Assembly (NCBI GenBank): GCA_050329415.1
Contig: JBHJOS010000003.1
Location: forward strand, 1-18,720
Length of the DNA stretch: 18,720 nt
DNA from: JANNOG01 sp050329415
Lineage (GTDB): Bacteria > Actinomycetota > Actinomycetes > Actinomycetales > JBBAYJ01
Reading direction: 5' to 3'
Shown one piece after another: positions 1 through 7,729 of this stretch. Under the pieces are notes generated by a model, which did no database searches, had not been told where the DNA came from, and worked only from the letters and a program-made list of their open reading frames with translations. Made by a program: the position numbers and the translations under genes. The stretch's first letter is position 1. The number at the start of each line of letters is the position of its first letter.

Positions 1-2442
1 ACCTTGGAAGGCCACACCCGCGGTGTCAACGGGGTGGCGGTCACCCCGGACGGCACCCGCGCGATCACGACCAGCAGCGATGCGACGGCGCGGGTGTGGG
101 ACCTGGCGACCGGGGCCACCACCCTGACCCTCAAGGGCCATACCAACTGGGTCCAGGAGGTGGCGGTCACCCCCGACGGCACTCACGCGATCACGACCAG
201 CGACGATCGGACGGTGCGGGTGTGGGACCTGGCGACCGGGCTCACCACCCGCACCCTGGAAGGCCACACCCGCGGTGTCAACGGGGTGGCGGTCACCCCG
301 GACGGCACTCGCGCGATCACGACCAGCAGCGATGCGACGGCGCGGGTGTGGGACCTGGCGACCGGGGCCACCACCCGCACCCTCGAAGGCCATACCGACC
401 GGGTCAGGGGGGTGGCGGTCACCCCGGACGGTACCCACGTGATCACGGTCGCGGTGAATGGAGTCCTGAGGGTCTGGGCCTGGGCCGCTGCGCTCACGGG
501 TGAGTTCGCAGCGAACCGGGGTGCTCGGTACACCAACGCCAAGGTGGTCCTCGTCGGGGAACAAGGGGCCGGCAAGTCAGGCCTTGCCTTGGTACTGGCG
601 GGGCGGCCCTGGGTGCCGACCGCGTCCACGGTGGGAGCCTGGGCGACCCAGTTCCTCCTTCCCCGGGCCACCAGCGACGACGGGGTGGAACGCGAGATAT
701 GGCTGTGGGACTTCGGTGGTCAGGCCGACCAGCGGCTCATCCACCAGTTGTTCCTCAAGGAGGCCCAGTTGGCGTTGCTCGTCTTCGACGGGCAACGTGA
801 TGACGTCGTCGAGCGGGTGTCGGAATGGACCCGCGCCATCGCCCCCCCCGGACACGACATTCCCAAGGTGCTCGTTGCAGCCAGGGTCGACAGCAACCAG
901 GTCCTCTTGAACCGGGCGGACATCGCGCAGTTGCGCCAGGCCGCCGGCTCCACCGCCTACCTGGAGACCAGCGCCCGCACCGGCAAGAACATCGAGGCCC
1001 TACGCGACGCGGTCGCGGCAACCATCGACTGGTCGAGGGTCCCGGAGCATTCGTCGCCGGAGGTGTTCCGTCGCTTGAAGGCAGCCGTTCTGCGTTTTAA
1101 GGACCGGGGCCGTGTCCTCACCACCGTCAAGGAACTGCTCAACTGGCTGCCGGTTGAGGTCGGGGCGTTCAGCGAAGCGGAACTCACCACCGTGATCCGC
1201 CTCCTCGAAGGCCCCGGCGCCGTCACCCGCCTCGGCTTCGATGACCAGGTCCTCCTGCGCCCGGACCTGCTCAACACCTACGGACAGGCCGTGATCCGCA
1301 GCCTGGCCGACGACCCTGACGAACGCGGGTGTCTCCCCGAGCAGAGGCTCCTGGAGGGTGATCTCAACTATCCCCCCGGGTTCGAACGGCTCGACCGAAC
1401 TGAGGAAACGACCCTCCTGCGGGGACTGCAGCGTGAACTGGTGGACCGAGCCCTCTGCATCCGCGATGTCGACCCGTCCGACCGGTTGGCCACGCTCCTG
1501 GTGTTCCCCAGCTACTTCCGTCGCCAGCGCCCGGACCGCCCGACCGAGCCTCAGGTCTTCACCACGTACACCTTCGACGGCCCCCTCGACGAGATCTACT
1601 CCAGCCTCGTGGTGCGCCTGCACCACACCACCCACTTCGACAGCAAGAAGCTGTGGCGCGACGTCGCTGAGCTGCGGTCGAACGAATCCGGTCAAGCCGT
1701 TGGAGTGCGCCTACGCAGACAGCCGGACAGAAGCGGCTGCCTCGACCTGTTCGCCGATCCGGGCGCCTCCCGCAGCGACCGTCAGATCCTCACGCGCTTC
1801 ACCCATGAACACCTGAACCGGCACGCCACTGAGGTGCAGCGGTACCGGGTCTACACCTGCCAGGCGTGCGGCCACGTGGCCCGGGACACCGACCTGGTCG
1901 CACGGAAGATCCGTGAGGGCGCTGCGCGCATCAGGTGTCAGAACTGCGGGCAGCTGATCGACCTGGTCGATGACCTGGAACGCGAGTTCGGGTCCCCCGA
2001 GCTGCGCGATCGCGTCATCGAACAGGAGCGCCGAGCCCAGGAGGCAATCGACCGCGCCACCCGCCTGCAGACCATGGTCTTCGACGTGATGGCGACCGTG
2101 GCTCGGGCGGGACAGCGCCCGACCCAGGTCGGTCGTCCCTTCCCTGGCGTCGAGATCACCTTCGTCGACGACGACCGGCAGCCGAGTGACCGTCAAGTCT
2201 TCGTCCACCTCGACCCCGATACCAGGCACGACACCGATGCGATCGACCTGAACCCAGACTGGGCCAAGCATCCAACGCCGATCCTGTACGGTGTTCAAGG
2301 CCCAGACGAGGGCACCATCCACACGATGGACCTCTCCGATGCGCTGCGCAAAGGGACCGCGGGCGCCACCCGCAATGTCCCCTTCGACGGTCGGCGGTTC
2401 GACGTCGCCGCCGTCCTCGCGCTCCGCGAGCGCCTCCTCTAA
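1..2442 (+). CDS. WD40-Roc/COR-like GTPase with zinc ribbon, 5'-partial
   Basis: The frame is open from the first base and begins inside a WD40 repeat, so the start lies upstream; residues here are counted from the TTG at 4. Four WD40 repeats of 42 residues (about 1-160) each end in a VWDLATG-like strand. A Ras-like domain follows: P-loop GEQGAGKS (185-192), DFGGQ switch (236-240), AARVD in place of NKxD (near 294), and ETSARTG (321-327). Next is a region of about 250 residues in the COR position, then two CxxC pairs (C619/C622 and C645/C648) forming a likely zinc ribbon, a short helical stretch, and an unassigned C-terminal domain of about 100 residues ending at a TAA. Roco-type proteins are GTP-switched multidomain proteins; bacterial members are mostly uncharacterised, and some sit in defence or signalling contexts. 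The GTPase assignment is firm; the COR label and biological role are inference. Confidence 0.85.
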   Translation, partial: TLEGHTRGVNGVAVTPDGTRAITTSSDATARVWDLATGATTLTLKGHTNWVQEVAVTPDGTHAITTSDDRTVRVWDLATGLTTRTLEGHTRGVNGVAVTPDGTRAITTSSDATARVWDLATGATTRTLEGHTDRVRGVAVTPDGTHVITVAVNGVLRVWAWAAALTGEFAANRGARYTNAKVVLVGEQGAGKSGLALVLAGRPWVPTASTVGAWATQFLLPRATSDDGVEREIWLWDFGGQADQRLIHQLFLKEAQLALLVFDGQRDDVVERVSEWTRAIAPPGHDIPKVLVAARVDSNQVLLNRADIAQLRQAAGSTAYLETSARTGKNIEALRDAVAATIDWSRVPEHSSPEVFRRLKAAVLRFKDRGRVLTTVKELLNWLPVEVGAFSEAELTTVIRLLEGPGAVTRLGFDDQVLLRPDLLNTYGQAVIRSLADDPDERGCLPEQRLLEGDLNYPPGFERLDRTEETTLLRGLQRELVDRALCIRDVDPSDRLATLLVFPSYFRRQRPDRPTEPQVFTTYTFDGPLDEIYSSLVVRLHHTTHFDSKKLWRDVAELRSNESGQAVGVRLRRQPDRSGCLDLFADPGASRSDRQILTRFTHEHLNRHATEVQRYRVYTCQACGHVARDTDLVARKIREGAARIRCQNCGQLIDLVDDLEREFGSPELRDRVIEQERRAQEAIDRATRLQTMVFDVMATVARAGQRPTQVGRPFPGVEITFVDDDRQPSDRQVFVHLDPDTRHDTDAIDLNPDWAKHPTPILYGVQGPDEGTIHTMDLSDALRKGTAGATRNVPFDGRRFDVAAVLALRERLL
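4..483 (+). repeat. Tandem 126-bp WD40-coding repeats
   Basis: Four coding repeats start at about 4, 130, 256 and 382. Repeats 1 and 3 (4-123 and 256-375) differ at only two bases, so the unit copied appears to be a 252-bp pair of blades. The fourth repeat is divergent and closes the array. The array probably continues upstream of the window. Confidence 0.9.
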
Positions 2443-2620
2443 ACCCTGCGGCCTGCGGCGAGGGGCGAGGAGTCCCGACCGCCCGCGACGGCGACCGAGC
2501 TCGGGCCGCACAGCGACCCGCGAGAGGGTCCGTCGGAAAGTCCGTGTGCGGGTCGGCGCTCGGATCCCGTGGTGTTTCGGCGGAGAAAGGGATGACCTGA
2601 CGTGAGTGCTCGAGTGACGG
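2443..2620. other. Non-coding gap, possible IS left flank
   Basis: No convincing gene is seen between the GTPase stop and the transposase remnant. The stretch just before 2621 could include the left end of the insertion sequence, but no matching inverted repeat could be paired because the right end of the element is missing. Confidence 0.3.
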
Positions 2621-2880
2621 ATGTCGGCGGTCTTGGATGATCCGAATTTCGTGTCGTGCGCCGGGCTGGCGCCGGTTGCGGCGTTGGCGGAGCGGGTGGG
2701 TCTGCCCGAGCTGGTCACGGACCGGCTGACGGTTCCGGGTCGGCGGGTGCCCACCCGGCGGCGAAGGTGATGTCGATCGTGGCGGGGATGGTCGCCGGCG
2801 CTGACTCCATCGATGACCTCGACGTGCTGCGCCACGGCGGGATGGCCACGCTGTTCAGCGGGGTCCGGGCGCCGTCGACG
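2621..2880 (+). pseudogene. Truncated, frameshifted IS1380-like transposase remnant
   Basis: The ATG at 2621 opens a reading frame (MSAVLDDPNFVSCAGLAPVA...) resembling the N terminus of actinobacterial IS1380-type transposases. The frame stops early, but homology resumes one frame over as AAKVMSIVAGMVAGADSIDD and then LDVLRHGGM and GVRAPST. A single missing G in the GGG run at 2737-2739 would restore one frame. Homology ends at about 2880, so only about 85 residues of a protein that is normally about 450 long remain. The catalytic core is absent and the element is dead. The family name is recalled from motif pattern, not from a search. Confidence 0.75.
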
Positions 2881-3104
2881 CGGCGGCCGGACGGTTCCAC
2901 GCGCCGCAGGTCACGACGGTCGAACCCGGCCCTCGTCACCTCGGGATCATGAGGGAACCGATCGCCGAGACAGGAGCGGCCGGCAACCTCGTGACGGATG
3001 CCCATCTCGCCGCCCTCGCCATCGAGCACGGTGCCACGCTGGTGTCGGCCGACCACGACTTCGCGCGTTTCGCCGGCCTCGACTGGCGGAATCCGTTGCG
3101 TTGA
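2880..3104 (+). pseudogene. C-terminal remnant of a VapC-type PIN toxin
   Basis: In a different frame from the transposase, the codons from 2880 to the TGA at 3102-3104 read through VEPGPRHLGIMREPI, GNLVTDAHLAALAIEHGATL and VSADHDFARFAGLDWRNPLR. This is the standard second half of actinobacterial VapC PIN-domain ribonucleases, including the distal acidic residues (VTDAH and DHDF). The N-terminal half with the first catalytic Asp and the Glu is missing, replaced by the transposase fragment, and no vapB antitoxin is present. It is therefore a non-functional fragment. An ATG at 2949 could start a 51-residue peptide, but nothing suggests that it is used. Confidence 0.75.
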
Positions 3105-3153
3105 GGCGCACTGCTCACGGCCATTGCCGACACGGCGGCCGGCTGACGGCCAC

Positions 3154-3180
3154 CTGGTGTCCCGCGGGCGCTGTCACCAG
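3154..3180. terminator. Possible hairpin at 3' end of the YcaO operon
   Basis: CTGGTG (3154-3159) and CACCAG (3175-3180) form a perfect 6-bp stem around a GC-rich loop, overlapping the stop of the minus-strand YcaO gene. There is no T-tract, so a role as terminator is weakly supported. Confidence 0.25.
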
Positions 3181-5255
3181 CCGGGGTACGGGCCGGGTGG
3201 CGACGGGGGATCGGGCCAGCCCAACGCCTCCGCCACGGCGTCGAGTCGCCGGGGGGCCGGCGGGAACGCCGCCGGGAGCAGCGGCTGCATGCCCGGCACC
3301 ACGACACGGACCGCGCTCCATCCGCAGGCCCGCACGTCGTCGGCGGTGACGTCCACCGCAGCCGGTTCCCACCCGGCGGCGAGCACGGTGTCGACGACAG
3401 GAGCCGGCGCGAGACGGTGCTGCGCCGTCCCCTCCGGCCGGACGCGCCGGCGGGTCGTGCCCGTGACGGCGGGGTCCAGGCCGACTTCGACGTGACACAT
3501 CGGGTCGACCAGGTCCCGCAGGTCGGGCCGGTGCGCCGCCAGGTACTCCCGTCCCGGGCAGTGGGGTGCCAGGCCGCCGACCACACCGTTGCCGAGCGCA
3601 CCTGCTCGCCGGACGAGGCCGTCCGGGTCGTCGAGGTCCCGGGCGTAGGCGTGCTGCAGCAGGGCCTCGGCAGCCGCCCGGCGGGCCGCGACGCGCGACG
3701 AGCGCCCCGAGGCATGGCCGAGGGTGGCGATCCCTCGGGCGAGGTCGTCGGCGACGGCGAGGACGACGGGCAGGCCGGTCGTGCCGGGCACGTCCAGCAG
3801 CGTCAACCGGACGTCCACGGCGGGCCCCGCCCACGCGGCGGCGACGTCGCCCGGGACGGGCAGCCGGGCTAGCTCGGGGCCGCGGTGCCACCACGCGGCG
3901 ACGGCGTCCTGGGCGACGACGTGCTCCAGCGCCCGGTCCAGCGCCGACACCGGGTCGAGGGCCGCGGCGAGGCCCGTGAGGTTGTGGTAGTTCGTGACCG
4001 GCTGCGGCCCCAGCGCGGTGACCTCGAGCCAGCCGGCGTGGACCAGGGACAGGGGAACCCAGCACGGCCGCCCGTCCCGGCATCGGGTGCCCTGGAGCCA
4101 CCACACGTCGGTGTCGCGGTCGAACGGGACCAGGGGTGACCCCGGGGACCCCGGGATCGCCGGATCGTGCAACGTGAGGTCGATCGGGTCGACCGCGTCC
4201 TCGCCGGACCCGGTCAGGGCCGACCAGGTGGCGCGGACGCGTGTTCCCTGGCCCAGGTAGGCCCCGCAGTAGTGGGCGACCCCGGCGGCGAGCACCTCGG
4301 TCGAGTGGTGGCCGGCCGGCGGCTCGGTGGCGGGCGGGACGACCAGCCGTGCGGCCGGTGCCAGCGGATCGGGCCGCCAGTCGGGATCGATGTGGACCAG
4401 CCGTGGCAGTTCCGCGTGGTCGTGCCGGAATCCCGGCGGCATCCCCGGGAGGGGCGGCCGGGTCGTCACCCGCCGGACGACGCCGGTCACCTCGTCGACG
4501 AGCCCCGGCCGACGCGGAGCCGCCGATCTCCGGTTGGCCGGCGCGCCGACCGCGGGGTGAGGTGTCCACGGGCGGGGTGACGGGCGCGGGAGCAGCACGT
4601 GCTCGCGCCGGTCGGGCCCGTCCCACCGTCGCAGCACGCCGCGGTGCCGCAGCAGGCCGGGGTCGTGCCACGCCTCGACGACGAGGGCTGTGACCACCGC
4701 GCGCAGCCCGACCAGCGTCCCGACCGACGCCTGTACCGGTGCCCGGGTCAACGCGTCGGCGAGGTCCGCGGACGGCAGCGCTGCCCGGAGGCGGTCGACC
4801 GCGTCGGACAGCCACACGCCTCGGTCCGGGTCGGCCGTCGCCGACCAGCAGCGCCCCAGGTGAGGCCAGACCGCCACGATGACCGCCGATCCCGGCGCAT
4901 CCGCCGCGACGCGACGGTCCAGAGCCTCCACCAGGTCGGCCGCGAGATGGTCCACCACCTCGATCGTCACCTGCTCGGCGTCGCACCCGTCCTCGCGATC
5001 GCCGTCGCCGGTCCAGGGCGGCAGCCGCAGGAACTCCGGGAGGGGGCCCACCACGTCGGGGGCGCCGAGCACCCGGACGCGGGTCCGGGCGCCACCGGCC
5101 AACGACGGGTCCGCCGCCGTCAGGGCGGCGGCGCCGCCGGCGCCGACCAGGTCGTCGGCGGCCGCATCGATCCGGCGGATCCCGCCGTCGTCGCCGACGA
5201 CGACGGCGGTGCCCGGCCCGGCCGCCCTCACCTCCAACGGGCCCCACGAGGTCAT
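3174..5255 (-). CDS. Second YcaO-family protein, apparently ATP-site degenerate
   Basis: This 693-residue protein starts at an ATG whose ATGA overlaps the stop of the upstream YcaO gene, indicating translational coupling. It is a paralogue of that neighbour along its length: a degenerate E1-like N-terminal half containing APVQASVGTLVGLRAVVT (the neighbour has APVQALTRLMSTVAALL), then a YcaO domain with NLTGLAAALDPVSALDRALEH and AVAAWWHRG. Where the neighbour has the YcaO ATP-site signature ExxER (E471, E474, R475), this protein has H445, A448 and Q449. The later motif AEALLQ (E530, Q534) is kept. The end is Pro-rich (PSPPGPYPGW). YcaO enzymes normally use ATP to activate peptide backbone amides. 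This copy is more likely a partner, scaffold or peptide-binding subunit of the first YcaO than an independent cyclodehydratase. That functional reading is inference. Confidence 0.85.
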   Translation of the reverse strand: MTSWGPLEVRAAGPGTAVVVGDDGGIRRIDAAADDLVGAGGAAALTAADPSLAGGARTRVRVLGAPDVVGPLPEFLRLPPWTGDGDREDGCDAEQVTIEVVDHLAADLVEALDRRVAADAPGSAVIVAVWPHLGRCWSATADPDRGVWLSDAVDRLRAALPSADLADALTRAPVQASVGTLVGLRAVVTALVVEAWHDPGLLRHRGVLRRWDGPDRREHVLLPRPSPRPWTPHPAVGAPANRRSAAPRRPGLVDEVTGVVRRVTTRPPLPGMPPGFRHDHAELPRLVHIDPDWRPDPLAPAARLVVPPATEPPAGHHSTEVLAAGVAHYCGAYLGQGTRVRATWSALTGSGEDAVDPIDLTLHDPAIPGSPGSPLVPFDRDTDVWWLQGTRCRDGRPCWVPLSLVHAGWLEVTALGPQPVTNYHNLTGLAAALDPVSALDRALEHVVAQDAVAAWWHRGPELARLPVPGDVAAAWAGPAVDVRLTLLDVPGTTGLPVVLAVADDLARGIATLGHASGRSSRVAARRAAAEALLQHAYARDLDDPDGLVRRAGALGNGVVGGLAPHCPGREYLAAHRPDLRDLVDPMCHVEVGLDPAVTGTTRRRVRPEGTAQHRLAPAPVVDTVLAAGWEPAAVDVTADDVRACGWSAVRVVVPGMQPLLPAAFPPAPRRLDAVAEALGWPDPPSPPGPYPGW

Positions 5256-7453
5256 GCGTGCGGCAGGGGGAAGTAGTGGAGGTCCTCCTCGGCCGCCCGC
5301 GTCTCGCGCCAGCCCAGCTCGACCGGGATGTCCTGCACCCGTCCACGGCCCAGGAACGGGAACGCCGCGGGGGCGTTGCCGACGGTCCCGGGGACGACGA
5401 CCCGCACGACGGCCATGCCCGTGCTGCGCACGTCGGGGGAGGTGAGATCGACGACGACCACCTCGTGCCCACGCTGCTCGACGGACCGGCGGTAGGCGGC
5501 CAGGGACCGTTCCGGCAGCGACGCCACGTCGGCGAGGTCGCGTGTGGCCGGGCGGTCCAGCAGGGGGGCCACGCGCGCAACGGCACGGGGGTCGAGGAAC
5601 ACCTGCTGCTGCACCATGAGGTCGTCGCAGTCCCGCATGTCCTCACGGAAGTCGTCGAGGTAGCGCCGGTCCGCACGCCACGGCTTGAACGAGCGCCCAT
5701 TGAGCTCCCCGCCGGCCATCGCCCGCCAGTGCGCCCCGTCCTGGGGGAGGAGGTCCCGGCTGCCCTCCTGCAGGGTCAACGCCTCGGTCCAGGCCTTCGA
5801 GGCCGCCGTCGCGACGTCGTGGCGGGCCGAGAAGCCCACGTTCAGCAGGTCGTCCCGGTCGTGGTGGAGCACTCCGGCGACGACCGGCACCCCGAACTCG
5901 TTGTCGAGGGCGAGCAACGACGGGCGCTGCCCGGCCTCGCGGGTCCCCTCCCAGAGCGAGTCCAGCGCCGGTCCCGGCCGCACGGCGTCGACGACGTGGC
6001 CGTTCAACCACCACACCATCGTCACGTGGCGCTCGATGACCTCCTCTAGCGCCGACATCGTGGCGAACTCCAGGTCCGGCCCTGCCGCGATGCCGGCGAA
6101 GGGGCAGAAGTTCGTGAGCGGGGCGCCGGAGTAGCCGGCGGTGAACCAGTTGACGTACACGAGGCTCGCGGGGACCAGCACGTCCTCGTCGTGCGTCAGC
6201 GACCGGCCCGGGACCCAGTGGACGGGCAGGTCCGGGCTCAGGCGGACGAAGGGGAAGCCTGGCGCGTCGTACTGGGCGTCCGAGTAGAGGACGAGGTCGG
6301 CCGGGTCCAGGGCCCGGACCCGCCCGCGACGCACGTGGTCGTAGCTGCCGGCGGTCACGGGCAGGGTGTCCAGCAGGTTGCCGCAGTAGCGCTCGACGGA
6401 CTCCCCGGTCGCCGCCGCCCGGGCCCGGTCACCGTCGTCGAAGGCACTGCCCTGGCAGGACGTGTTGTTCGCCCAGCGGGAGATGCGCCGCACGTTGGCC
6501 ACGTCCGTCTGGACGGTCACCAGCCGACGCGGGACGTCGGGGTGGTGGCGGACCGTCCGGGTCCGCAGGACCAACCCCGTCTCGGCGTCCACGAGGTCGT
6601 CGGGCCGGTGGGCGATGCGGTCGCTCGTCACGTTGCCCGGCAGGGGGAGCACCGGGTGCCGGGTGGCCGTCCCGTCGTGCCCGACGCGGACGGCGACGTC
6701 CGGTCCCGGATGGTCACCCGCCAGGAGGGCCGCCACCGTGGACATCAGGCGCGTCAGCGCCTGGACGGGCGCGCCCGCGTCCCCGGTGGCCGAGGGCCGG
6801 CGCAACGCGCGGTCGACCTCTCCGTCGAAGGCGGCAGCGGCACGCCGGGCGGCGAGGTCCTCCCAGCACGCGCCGACCCCGGGCGTGACGAACGGGCCGA
6901 CCCAGGCCGTGGATCGGCTGACCTCGACGGCGACCCACGGGGTGCGGGCGTCGGCGCTCAGCCGGTCGAAGGCGGCGAGCACGTCGTCGTGGCCTCCCGG
7001 CACGCAGTGCACGACGATCTCTCCGGTCCGGAAGGCGCGATGGACGGCGGCGCGGGTGTCCGGGACCGTCACTCGGGCGGCACGCCCCGCGGATTGCCCC
7101 CCGGTCGCCCCGAGCGTCCGGGCCAGGGCGTCGGTGAGGTCGCCGTCGCCGAGGAGCAGCAGGTCACCGGGGCGAGGCGGGCCGTCAGGGGCCGGGCTGG
7201 GCGGCGGCGGGTCGCCGTCGGGCGCGGGCGACACCAGGCAGCCGTCGACCTCGAGGACCTCCAGGAGCGGGCCGCAGCTCTCACGCCAGTCGGCCGGCAG
7301 GAGCGGGACGTCGGCGCCGGACGACGCGTCGAGGACCCGGAGGACCGTCGCGGTGTCGACGTCCACGACGTAGTGGTGGTCGGCCGGTGTCGACACGAGC
7401 GTGCGACCTCCGGGGAGGCTGCGCAGTTCGGCGCGGGGCGTCAAGGGGGTCAC
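5252..7453 (-). CDS. Fused E1-like/YcaO cyclodehydratase for a modified peptide
   Basis: The GTG start at 7453 is preferred because GAGGAG lies 5 bases upstream; a TTG at 7480 is in frame but has no such site. The 733-residue product has an N-terminal region that may hold the leader-recognition fold. A degenerate ThiF/E1-like segment follows: LLLGDGDLTDALARTLG near 98 and GPFVTPGVGACWEDLAARR near 186. The C-terminal YcaO domain contains FCPFAGIAAGPDLEFATMSA followed by LEEVIERH (E471, E474, R475 of the ATP site), a downstream EALTLQ (E557), and a terminal YFPLPHA resembling the proline-rich tail of azoline-forming YcaOs. Such fusions make azolines or related backbone changes in ribosomal peptides. 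The E1-like part lacks the four-cysteine zinc site. The likely substrate is the peptide encoded just upstream. Confidence 0.88.
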   Translation of the reverse strand: MTPLTPRAELRSLPGGRTLVSTPADHHYVVDVDTATVLRVLDASSGADVPLLPADWRESCGPLLEVLEVDGCLVSPAPDGDPPPPSPAPDGPPRPGDLLLLGDGDLTDALARTLGATGGQSAGRAARVTVPDTRAAVHRAFRTGEIVVHCVPGGHDDVLAAFDRLSADARTPWVAVEVSRSTAWVGPFVTPGVGACWEDLAARRAAAAFDGEVDRALRRPSATGDAGAPVQALTRLMSTVAALLAGDHPGPDVAVRVGHDGTATRHPVLPLPGNVTSDRIAHRPDDLVDAETGLVLRTRTVRHHPDVPRRLVTVQTDVANVRRISRWANNTSCQGSAFDDGDRARAAATGESVERYCGNLLDTLPVTAGSYDHVRRGRVRALDPADLVLYSDAQYDAPGFPFVRLSPDLPVHWVPGRSLTHDEDVLVPASLVYVNWFTAGYSGAPLTNFCPFAGIAAGPDLEFATMSALEEVIERHVTMVWWLNGHVVDAVRPGPALDSLWEGTREAGQRPSLLALDNEFGVPVVAGVLHHDRDDLLNVGFSARHDVATAASKAWTEALTLQEGSRDLLPQDGAHWRAMAGGELNGRSFKPWRADRRYLDDFREDMRDCDDLMVQQQVFLDPRAVARVAPLLDRPATRDLADVASLPERSLAAYRRSVEQRGHEVVVVDLTSPDVRSTGMAVVRVVVPGTVGNAPAAFPFLGRGRVQDIPVELGWRETRAAEEDLHYFPLPHA

Positions 7454-7495
7454 GGCGGCTCCTCGGGCGGCAGTCGGCAAGCGGGTGCGGCGGGG

Positions 7496-7531
7496 ACGGC
7501 GGGCCCCCGGCAGGTGCCTGGGACCCGCCGT
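7496..7531 (-). terminator. Strong GC hairpin between peptide gene and YcaO gene
   Basis: ACGGCGGG (7496-7503) pairs perfectly with CCCGCCGT (7524-7531), with further C/G pairing inside. It lies in the 94-bp gap between precursor stop and cyclodehydratase start. No T-tract follows, so it is more likely an attenuator or 3'-end stabiliser that keeps peptide mRNA in excess than a complete terminator. Confidence 0.55.
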
Positions 7532-7538
7532 GTGCGAG

Positions 7539-7558
7539 CCTGGAGCGTCAGCTCCAGG
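7539..7558 (-). promoter_or_regulatory. 8-bp hairpin spanning the precursor stop codon
   Basis: CCTGGAGC (7539-7546) and GCTCCAGG (7551-7558) form a perfect 8-bp stem with loop GTCA. The stem covers the last two sense codons of the peptide gene (Trp-Ser), the stop and the bases just after it. It forms a tandem pair with the hairpin at 7496-7531, fitting differential expression of peptide and enzymes. Confidence 0.5.
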
Positions 7559-7661
7559 CGAAGGCGGTCGCGACGTGACCGTGGTTGTGCGAGTTCGGCG
7601 CGAGGATCTGGTCCTCCGCCCGCTCGTTCGCCACCTTGATAACGGTGATCGTCTTGGACAT
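7548..7661 (-). CDS. Candidate RiPP precursor peptide, His-rich C terminus
   Basis: This 37-residue gene starts at an ATG 8 bases after GGGAGGAGG, one of the best ribosome sites in the window. The N-terminal part (MSKTITVIKVANERAEDQIL) looks like a short leader; the C-terminal part (APN then SHNHGHVATAFAWS) looks like the core. There is no Cys, so YcaO chemistry would act on Ser, Thr or backbone amides. Candidates are S24, T32 and S37, flanked by H25, H27 and H29. It lies between an exporter gene (68-bp gap) and the YcaO pair, the usual place for a substrate, and two hairpins at its 3' end fit high peptide expression. No relative is recognised. Leader/core boundary, modification and metal binding are inference. 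Confidence 0.8.
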   Translation of the reverse strand: MSKTITVIKVANERAEDQILAPNSHNHGHVATAFAWS

Positions 7662-7669
7662 GCTGTTCA

Positions 7670-7678
7670 CCTCCTCCC
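7670..7678 (-). promoter_or_regulatory. Strong ribosome binding site of the peptide gene
   Basis: GGGAGGAGG on the minus strand lies 8 bases before the ATG at 7661. It fixes the start of this small gene and excludes longer in-frame alternatives that run back into the exporter gene. Confidence 0.85.
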
Positions 7679-7729
7679 GGGTTCGGTACGGCTGGGACAC
7701 CGGAGCGCGGATGCCTCGCCCGACCCCCG

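Noticed and set aside
4..483. Regular repeats resembling a CRISPR array
   Set aside because: The 126-bp periodicity is entirely coding WD40 blades without repeat/spacer structure.
3115..5700. Very long Arg/Gly/Pro-rich minus-strand open frame
   Set aside because: It is an out-of-frame shadow of the two YcaO genes, with low-complexity basic composition and no motifs; the coupled ATG at 5255 and motif-bearing frame are the real genes.
7454..7480. TTG start at 7480 for the cyclodehydratase
   Set aside because: No ribosome site, and GAGGAG lies inside this stretch in the right place for the GTG at 7453.
7548..7661. Peptide as a lanthipeptide, lasso or thiopeptide precursor
   Set aside because: No Cys in the peptide, and no lanthipeptide dehydratase, cyclase, lasso synthetase or pyridine synthase gene in the locus.
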